A stretch of 57,033 bases of DNA from JBGSYJ01 sp041748075 (GTDB lineage: Bacteria; Acidobacteriota; Thermoanaerobaculia; Gp7-AA8), in contig JBGTDX010000142.1 of the NCBI GenBank assembly GCA_041748075.1, positions 1 to 57,033 of the forward strand. The letters run 5' to 3'. Numbering within the stretch: the stretch's first letter is position 1; each line of letters begins with the position of its first letter. The notes under the pieces are model-generated. The model saw only the letters and a list, made by a program, of their open reading frames with translations, was not told the DNA's origin and did not search any database. The position numbers were made by a program, and so were the translations under genes. Shown in pieces: positions 51,736 through 57,033 of this stretch.

Positions 51736-52421
51736 GAATCGTATCGAGTGGGATCGGCGACTCCGGCTTCCGCGAATCCCTGCCTTCTGAGAATGCAGGA
51801 GTCGCAATGCCCGCAGGCAAGGCCTCCGGAGCCGGGATCATAGCAGGAGTGTGTGATCGAATAATCGACCCCGAGGGTGGTGCCGAGGCTGATGATCTCC
51901 CGCTTGGACATCTCCAGAAGGGGCGCGACGATCAGCGGTGAACGCTGCTCGATTCCGCTGCGAGTGCCCGCGAAGATGACTTCCTGAAACGCCTCGATGA
52001 ACGTCGGCCTGCAGTCGGGATATCCACTGTAATCGACCGCGTTGACGCCGATCCAGATCTCTGCCGCCTCGATCGCTTCTGCGTATCCGAGGGCGATCGA
52101 CAGAAAGATCGTGTTGCGGCCGGGAACATACGTGACCGGGATGTCCCCGCTGCCGGCGCCGTCCCGTGGCACTTCGATGTCCGAGGTGAGAGCGCTCGCA
52201 CCGAGCTGCCGGAGATCGATGCGGAAGATCTTGTGAACCTCGACTCCGGCCGCTGCCGCGACCGCTTCCGCGGCTCGCAACTCGATCTCGTGCCGCTGGC
52301 CGTAATCGAACGAAAGGGCAAAACAGCTTCGCCCTCTCCTCCTCGCGATCGCCAGGAGGGTCGCGGAGTCGAGTCCGCCGCTGAGGAGAATGACAGCCTT
52401 CTGATTTCTCATCGGTCCCAC
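51732..52421 (-). CDS. queC: 7-cyano-7-deazaguanine (preQ0) synthase QueC
   Basis: 229 residues. The PP-loop SGGLDS at 14-19 binds ATP, and the C-terminal zinc site uses the cysteines in SCYDPGSGGLACGHCDSC. It converts 7-carboxy-7-deazaguanine to preQ0. An alternative start at 52412 (MRNQKA) would remove three residues. It begins only 20 bases from the divergent phosphorylase gene, leaving no room for a riboswitch. queD and queF are not in the window. Confidence 0.96.
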   Translation of the reverse strand: MGPMRNQKAVILLSGGLDSATLLAIARRRGRSCFALSFDYGQRHEIELRAAEAVAAAAGVEVHKIFRIDLRQLGASALTSDIEVPRDGAGSGDIPVTYVPGRNTIFLSIALGYAEAIEAAEIWIGVNAVDYSGYPDCRPTFIEAFQEVIFAGTRSGIEQRSPLIVAPLLEMSKREIISLGTTLGVDYSITHSCYDPGSGGLACGHCDSCILRRQGFAEAGVADPTRYDS

Positions 52422-52440
52422 GCACTACAATATTGCGCCA

Positions 52441-53760
52441 ATGGTCGCATTTTCGCCCTACGAAATCCTCAATCGAAAAAGACGCGGCGAGGCTCTCGAG
52501 GCCGGAGAGATCGCCGGATTCATCGATCGCTTCACCGCGGGCGAGATTCCCGACTATCAAATGTCGGCCCTTCTGATGGCGATCGCAATACAGGGAGCCA
52601 ACAGCGAAGAGACCCTAGCGCTCACCCGGGCGCTGCTCGCATCCGGGGAGAGCTGGCAGATCGCAGGCCTTTTCGACTTCATAGCGGATAAACACTCGAC
52701 CGGAGGTGTGGGAGACAAAGTCTCCCTGGTTCTCGCCCCCTGGGTCGCCGCCTGCGGAGTGAAGGTGGGGATGCTCTCCGGCCGGGGACTCGGGCACACG
52801 GGTGGCACCCTCGACAAACTCGACTCGATTCCGGGGTTTCGTGCGCGCCTGACGAAGGCCGAGTTCGAGCAGTGCGTCGAGGACGTCGGATGCGTCATCG
52901 CAACTTCGACAGAGGGGATCGCCCCGGCCGACCGGCGCCTCTACGCCCTTCGCGATGTGACAGGCACCGTCGAGTCCATTCCCCTGATAACGGCGTCGAT
53001 CATGTCCAAGAAGCTGGCCCTTGGAGCCAGCGCCCTGATCCTCGACGTCAAGATGGGCAACGGCGCCTTCTGCCGCGATCTCGAAACCGCGCGGGCACTG
53101 ACCAGAAGCCTCATCGAGGCAGCCGCCGGATCGGAAACCAGGATCGAAGCGATGATCACGGACATGAGCGAGCCCCTCGGCGTCGCATGCGGGAACGCGA
53201 ACGAGGTCAGCGAAGCCTTCGAGGTGCTCGCGGGCAGGGGCCCGGCCGACGTGACCGAACTGACCCGCGCCCAGGCGGCCCGCATCCTCGTGCTCTCCGG
53301 CCGTTTCGATGAGTCATCCGCCCTTCGAGAGCTCGACGAGGCGAGGTCTTCGGGCCGGGCGCTCGAGCAGGGAAAACGCTGGCTCGCTGCGCAGGGTGCC
53401 GATCCCGAATCCGTCGTCGAAGGAAAACTGCCGGTATCCCGCGATACGGTGGAGATTCGAGCTGATCGTGGTGGATTCATCTCGAAGATCGACGCCTACG
53501 GAGTCGGCATGCTCGCAATCGACCTCGGATGCGGCCGCCGCAAACAGGACGATGTCCTCGATCATGGCGCGGGGATCATGCTGGACCGCAAGACAGGTGA
53601 CCAGGTCCGCGATGGCGATGTGATCGCACGTATCCAGATCGGCAAGCGCGCGGCCGACCGCGACGAGCTCCGGTCGAGGATGGCGTCTCTGATCGCGATC
53701 GGCAGCCAGCCTCCGCCGCCACGACGACTCATCTACGAAACTTTCAAACAGGACGAATGA
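52441..53760 (+). CDS. deoA: Pyrimidine-nucleoside/thymidine phosphorylase
   Basis: 439 residues. The family signature is visible in KHSTGGVGDKVSL, SGRGLGHTGGTLDKL, and IMSKKLALGASALILDVKMGNGAF. It splits thymidine or uridine with phosphate into base and (deoxy)ribose-1-phosphate. Thymidine-specific (deoA) versus broad pyrimidine (pdp) preference cannot be settled by eye. Its stop overlaps the start of deoB (ATGA), matching the pathway: deoxyribose-1-phosphate goes to the mutase. TACAAT at 52427-52432, about 8 bases before the ATG, could be a -10 box of a nearly leaderless mRNA. Confidence 0.93.
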   Translation: MVAFSPYEILNRKRRGEALEAGEIAGFIDRFTAGEIPDYQMSALLMAIAIQGANSEETLALTRALLASGESWQIAGLFDFIADKHSTGGVGDKVSLVLAPWVAACGVKVGMLSGRGLGHTGGTLDKLDSIPGFRARLTKAEFEQCVEDVGCVIATSTEGIAPADRRLYALRDVTGTVESIPLITASIMSKKLALGASALILDVKMGNGAFCRDLETARALTRSLIEAAAGSETRIEAMITDMSEPLGVACGNANEVSEAFEVLAGRGPADVTELTRAQAARILVLSGRFDESSALRELDEARSSGRALEQGKRWLAAQGADPESVVEGKLPVSRDTVEIRADRGGFISKIDAYGVGMLAIDLGCGRRKQDDVLDHGAGIMLDRKTGDQVRDGDVIARIQIGKRAADRDELRSRMASLIAIGSQPPPPRRLIYETFKQDE

Positions 53761-54941
53761 TGGCTGCTCACAAACCACGAGCGATCGTGCTCGTATGCGA
53801 TTCCCTCGGTGTCGGAGAACTCCCGGATGCCTCCGAGTTCGGAGATGAAGGCTCGAATACCCTGGGCCACGTTCTCCGTGATGCTGCACCGCACCTGCCG
53901 AACCTCTCGCAGCTCGGATTGCTGCACACGCTCCCGGAACCGATGTCGGATGTCCTGCCAACAGGAGCATGGGGCCGTATGGCGGAGCTCTCACAGGGCA
54001 AGGACACGACCACCGGTCACTGGGAAATGATGGGGCTCATCGTCTCCGATCCGTTCCGCACGTATCCGTCCGGTTTTCCAGAGGAGATCATGCGTGAGTA
54101 CGAGCGGCGGATCGGCAGAGCGACTCTCGGGAACAGGCCAGCTTCCGGAACCGTGATCCTCGACGAGCTCGGCGAGGAGCACATGGAAACCGGCGCGCCA
54201 ATCGTCTACACGTCGGGAGACTCGGTATTCCAGATCGCAGCGCACGAGGAGGTGATCCCGCCCGAGGAGTTGTGGCGGATCTGCTCGATCGCGCGGGAGC
54301 TGATGCAGGGCGAACACAATGTAGGACGCATCATTGCCCGGCCGTTTGTCGGCGAGCGCAGAGGTGCCTTCCGAAGAACAGCGAACCGCAAGGATTTCTC
54401 CGTGAAGCCAACGGGTGAGACGGTCGTCGAGAGGCTCGACCGGAATGGCCGCAAGGTGGTCGGCGTCGGCAAGATCGCGGACATCTTCGACGGAGTGGGC
54501 ATCGCGGAAGAAGTCCGGAGCGAATCAAACTCGGATGGAATGCAGAAAACGATCGATCTCCTCGCCGATTCCGACGCCGACTTCATCTTCACGAATCTCG
54601 TCGACTTCGACTCGAAGTACGGACACCGTAACGACGTCCAGGGCTACGGTCGCGCGCTCGAGACATTCGATGCGGAAATCCCGAAGCTGCTTGACACTCT
54701 CGGCCCGACCGATATGCTCTTCATAACGGCTGACCACGGTTGCGATCCTACTGACATATCGACAGACCATACGCGGGAGTATGTCCCGATCGTCGTTGCA
54801 GGCCCGCTGGTCGCACCGGGAACGGACCTGGGCACCACGGACTCATTCGCCCATCTCGGCGTGACCATCTGTGAACACCTCGAAGTCGATCGCACCGGCT
54901 TTCCCGGCGAGAGCCTGCTGAAGAGAATCAAAGGAGAGTGA
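53757..54941 (+). CDS. deoB: Phosphopentomutase
   Basis: 394 residues, typical. Alkaline-phosphatase superfamily metal sites are visible: Asp in LVCDSLGVGELPDA, the phosphorylated Thr in GKDTTTGHWEMMG, and DHGCDPT with the following DHTREYVP. It moves phosphate between C1 and C5 of ribose or deoxyribose. It is translated together with the phosphorylase through a 4-base overlap, and the secreted-protein gene follows after 4 bases. Confidence 0.97.
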   Translation: MMAAHKPRAIVLVCDSLGVGELPDASEFGDEGSNTLGHVLRDAAPHLPNLSQLGLLHTLPEPMSDVLPTGAWGRMAELSQGKDTTTGHWEMMGLIVSDPFRTYPSGFPEEIMREYERRIGRATLGNRPASGTVILDELGEEHMETGAPIVYTSGDSVFQIAAHEEVIPPEELWRICSIARELMQGEHNVGRIIARPFVGERRGAFRRTANRKDFSVKPTGETVVERLDRNGRKVVGVGKIADIFDGVGIAEEVRSESNSDGMQKTIDLLADSDADFIFTNLVDFDSKYGHRNDVQGYGRALETFDAEIPKLLDTLGPTDMLFITADHGCDPTDISTDHTREYVPIVVAGPLVAPGTDLGTTDSFAHLGVTICEHLEVDRTGFPGESLLKRIKGE

Positions 54942-54945
54942 GGCA

Positions 54946-55908
54946 ATGAACATGAATGACCGGTCTGCATCATTTCGCGCGCGAGCCCTGCTGGCGACCG
55001 CAGTGGCAGCGCTCGCAGCGTTTGGTGCATCAGCCCAGATCAGCAGCGCGGGAATCGATCAGGTCCGGGATGACGCAAGAGTGATCCTCCGCATCACCGA
55101 GGCGTCGGAGAAAGATCTGCCCCGTGATCTGATGAGAAGGATCGTCGAGGAAGACATCGAGATCCTTCGCGGCAAACAGAACGACGGCACGTATCTCTAC
55201 GCGAGCTACGTGGCCGAAGAGGTGGATCGGAAGGAAAAAAGCTTCACCGTTCAGGCAGGCGACAGAGTGGAGCAATTCAACCTTGCCGGCGAAGCCTCGT
55301 ACGGCGTATTGCTGAAAGTGCCGAGCCGGCGCTACCTCGTGCGACGAAACCAGCAGATTTACGTTGAACGAGTCGATCTCGACCTCACGCCGGCCACCTC
55401 CGGATTCCCCTCGCGAGTGGAGTCTGTCGAGCTGGGCATCTGGATGCCTGCCGGAAGCGAACGGCTGGTCACCTTTCCTCAGATTGCAAAATCGGCCCGC
55501 GTGACCATTCACGCCCGGACGGATAAGGAGGCAGGGCCTGCAAGCCTGCAGGCATTCCTTCTCGTGCCGCGGCTTTCGGATGATCCGAGGAGCCCCTGGT
55601 ACCGCCCGGTAGAGAACGCAAAAGTCCTTCTGCGGGAAATCGAGCGGCGTGATCGCACGAAGATCGAATCAGCCGCCAGGCTCATTGCCGGAGATCCTCT
55701 GCTGACCGCTCCCCCGGTCGCCACGCCCGCCCGCAGGGACGCCTGGACTTCACCAGACCTGGGACCTGACGTCCTGCCCTCCGCGAGCGAAGAGCTCTAT
55801 ATAGAGTTGCGGAGAATCGAGGAATTGCTGAGCGGAAACGAGTTCGACCGACGCCAGGGCCTGGAAATGCTGCGGCAGCTGGTGCGGCGACTCCGTCCCT
55901 CGCTCTAG
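54946..55908 (+). CDS. Secreted protein of unknown function
   Basis: 320 residues with a signal peptide (basic start, hydrophobic stretch, predicted cleavage after FGASA). Following are a helical segment (EKDLPRDLMRRIVEEDIEILRG), a beta-rich middle, and a C-terminal helical region (ELYIELRRIEELLSGNEF). No domain is recognised. It follows deoB by four bases with GGAGAG close upstream of its ATG, so it is co-transcribed with nucleoside salvage although its location is periplasmic or outer-membrane. The pairing may be incidental. Confidence 0.8.
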   Translation: MNMNDRSASFRARALLATAVAALAAFGASAQISSAGIDQVRDDARVILRITEASEKDLPRDLMRRIVEEDIEILRGKQNDGTYLYASYVAEEVDRKEKSFTVQAGDRVEQFNLAGEASYGVLLKVPSRRYLVRRNQQIYVERVDLDLTPATSGFPSRVESVELGIWMPAGSERLVTFPQIAKSARVTIHARTDKEAGPASLQAFLLVPRLSDDPRSPWYRPVENAKVLLREIERRDRTKIESAARLIAGDPLLTAPPVATPARRDAWTSPDLGPDVLPSASEELYIELRRIEELLSGNEFDRRQGLEMLRQLVRRLRPSL

Positions 55909-55955
55909 GGTCCCGGGAGGATATCCGGCGATCCGAGTCGTGAAAACGTACCGAT

Positions 55956-56045
55956 GTGTCATCCTGAGCGCCAGCGAAGGATCCCCGTCCTTGAGGCGAT
56001 ACGGCAAGTCTTCGGGGGGATCCTTCTCTGCGCTCAGGATGACAC
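55956..56045. repeat. Dispersed palindrome of the HPERSEG type, copy 3
   Basis: Left arm TGTCATCCTGAGCGCCAGCG and right arm GCGCTCAGGATGACA are inverted. The core TTGAGGCGATACGGCAAGTC, then TTCGGGGGGATCC, matches the copies at 7942 and 41105. It lies in the 337-base gap between the secreted-protein gene and carD. A further partial arm (CTCGCGAGGATGACAC) is near 56120-56135. Confidence 0.88.
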
Positions 56046-56167
56046 CGATTCATTGCTCGATACAATGACCGCCCTGTCATTCGCCGGATGGGATAACCTC
56101 GCGGGAGTATTGACACAGTCTCGCGAGGATGACACGGTGCAACCCCACTCGGAATCCGCTGCTGAGT

Positions 56168-56196
56168 TTGACCATATCGGCCTATTGAATTAGAAT
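56168..56196 (+). promoter_or_regulatory. Sigma-70-type promoter of carD
   Basis: TTGACC at 56168-56173, a 17-base spacer, and TAGAAT at 56191-56196. Both boxes are one mismatch from consensus and the spacing is ideal. Transcription would begin near 56203, about 44 bases before the TTG start of carD. Confidence 0.75.
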
Positions 56197-56246
56197 GCAC
56201 GTCCCACAGTTCTAACGCCACCCCCCAACGTGTGAAGGAGTCCCAC

Positions 56247-56747
56247 TTGTCTTTCAAAATTGGCGACAAAATCGTTTACCCCAACCACGGTGTCACAGTT
56301 GTCGAACAGATCGGCGAGTCGAGCATCAGCGGAATGAGCAGTACTTACTATCACTTACGGCTTCTTGCGAACGACTCCCGCCTCATGGTTCCGATCGGGA
56401 ATACGGACCGGATCGGCCTTCGAAGGCTCTACCAGCAGAAGGAGATCAAGGGTCTGCTGAGCCTGCTCGAGAGCCGCACCGCGAAGTCACAGACCGACTG
56501 GAAGGGACGCTACCGCGAAAACCTCGAGAAGATGAAAACCGGCAAGCTCGAGGATGTCGCCGATGTCCTGAAAAACCTCAACGAGGTGGCAAAGCGCAAG
56601 AGCCTGTCGTTCCGCGAAAAGAAGATGTACGACCGCGCCAAGTACCTCCTGGTCTCCGAGATCGCCATCGTCAAAGGAATCGGCGAGACCGAGGCGGAAG
56701 GCATCATCGAGCAGTCGCTCGACAAGTCCCTGGCCCTCGGCCACTGA
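56247..56747 (+). CDS. carD: CarD/CdnL-family RNA polymerase-binding regulator
   Basis: 166 residues from the TTG at 56247, chosen because AAGGAG sits 6 bases upstream (56235-56240). The GTG at 56232 overlaps that site and would add only five unlikely residues. The N-terminal Tudor-like RNAP-interaction domain (FKIGDKIVYPNHGVTVVEQI) is followed by a helical DNA-binding domain (LSFREKKMYDRAKYLLVSEIA). CarD/CdnL contacts the RNAP beta subunit and stabilises open complexes, especially at rRNA promoters. It is a single-gene transcription unit with its own promoter and terminator. Confidence 0.94.
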   Translation: MSFKIGDKIVYPNHGVTVVEQIGESSISGMSSTYYHLRLLANDSRLMVPIGNTDRIGLRRLYQQKEIKGLLSLLESRTAKSQTDWKGRYRENLEKMKTGKLEDVADVLKNLNEVAKRKSLSFREKKMYDRAKYLLVSEIAIVKGIGETEAEGIIEQSLDKSLALGH

Positions 56748-56767
56748 AACTACATCACTCTGAATCG

Positions 56768-56797
56768 AAAATGCCGCCCCTGGGCGGCATTTTTGTT
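56768..56797 (+). terminator. Intrinsic terminator of carD
   Basis: Stem ATGCCGCC (56771-56778), loop CCTG, stem GGCGGCAT (56783-56790), then TTTTGTT. With the preceding AAA it can also pair further. It is placed 20 bases after the carD stop and is the clearest intrinsic terminator in the window. Confidence 0.92.
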
Positions 56798-56835
56798 TGG
56801 GAAGGCTGTAGCGAGTTTTTCTTGTAGATAAAGAC

Positions 56836-56896
56836 GAATGTTGAATGTTAAATGTTGAATGTTGAATGGGGGGACGTCCTCAATTCAACATTCAAC
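56836..56896. repeat. Heptamer repeat hairpin (GAATGTT type) after carD
   Basis: Left arm 56836-56868 holds five GAATGTT units, one changed to AAATGTT. Right arm 56881-56896 is AATTCAACATTCAACC, inverted. It follows the carD terminator. The remaining 3' end to 57033 shows no other structure. Confidence 0.88.
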
Positions 56897-57002
56897 CGTA
56901 AAACCTCAGTTGAAGGGTGCGAAAAGAAAAAGCATCGTCCGGAACTCTTTCGGTAGCATTGCTTTCGACAAAAAAAGAAGGCAACCGACGAGGGACAGAA
57001 CG

Positions 57003-57033
57003 ATGCTCGGGAACAATAGCAGAAACGGGGAAC
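57003..57033 (+). CDS. Possible start of a further gene, cut by the window end
   Basis: An ATG at 57003 with GAGGGA about nine bases upstream opens a frame of ten codons (MLGNNSRNGE) to the window edge. It is too short to identify; listed only because the ribosome-binding site is reasonable. Confidence 0.25.
   Translation, partial: MLGNNSRNGE

Noticed and set aside
52422..52440. preQ1 riboswitch controlling queC
   Set aside because: Only about 20 bases separate queC from the divergent gene, too short for the aptamer.

Overview
The window is a GC-rich chromosomal segment of a Gram-negative-type (two-membrane) bacterium, most likely an Acidobacteriota member. The indications are a VWFA-domain secreted protein of the type common in that phylum, a Ser/Thr kinase fused to TPRs, a CarD regulator, dispersed palindromes that encode a HPERSEG-like peptide when translated, and gram-negative envelope systems (Mla ABC transporter, RND pump, PBP1B-like synthase). 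The phylum call is inference; no rRNA gene is present. About 43 intact protein genes, one or two partial ones and two tRNAs are supported.

Layout. 1-10.4 kb: signalling and accessory genes (Ser/Thr kinase, secreted trypsin-like protease, response regulator, MASE2-type hybrid histidine kinase, cNMP-binding patatin/NTE-like protein, HPF-like ribosome factor). 10.4-22.4 kb: envelope block on the minus strand (RND transporter and its lipoprotein adaptor, VWFA protein, MlaE-MlaF-MlaD lipid transporter, PBP1B). 22.5-32.2 kb: housekeeping block on the minus strand with the conserved order tRNA-Lys, tRNA-Leu, tig, clpP, clpX, lon, engB, rho, preceded by pgsA. 32.2-34.3 kb: Crp-family regulator and an orphan MinD/FlhG-like ATPase. 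34.3-42.8 kb: a biosynthetic gene cluster. 43-51 kb: DUF368 (polyprenyl-phosphate transporter family), secA, a membrane M50 protease, a membrane protein with a degenerate alkaline-phosphatase fold, a lipoprotein, a small unknown protein and methylmalonyl-CoA epimerase. 51-57 kb: queE-queC, divergent pyrimidine phosphorylase-deoB-secreted protein operon, and carD with a clear promoter and terminator.

The most interesting protein system is the 34.3-42.8 kb cluster. It contains a complete ketosynthase, a second ketosynthase in which the cysteine and both histidines are replaced (chain-length-factor-like), a hot-dog dehydratase, an acyl carrier protein, an AMP-dependent acyl/aryl ligase, two flavoproteins that each carry the halogenase WxWxIP motif, and a family 2 glycosyltransferase. 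It looks like a type II fatty-acid/polyketide pathway of the aryl-polyene or flexirubin kind with flavin-dependent tailoring, but ketoreductase, thioesterase and acyltransferase genes are not in the window.

The most interesting DNA-level feature is a family of period-7 tandem repeats at many intergenic positions. The 7-mer sequence differs from site to site, many sites form inverted pairs, and at least four genes take their stop codon from the repeat. A second, unrelated dispersed palindrome (HPERSEG type) occurs in about five copies.
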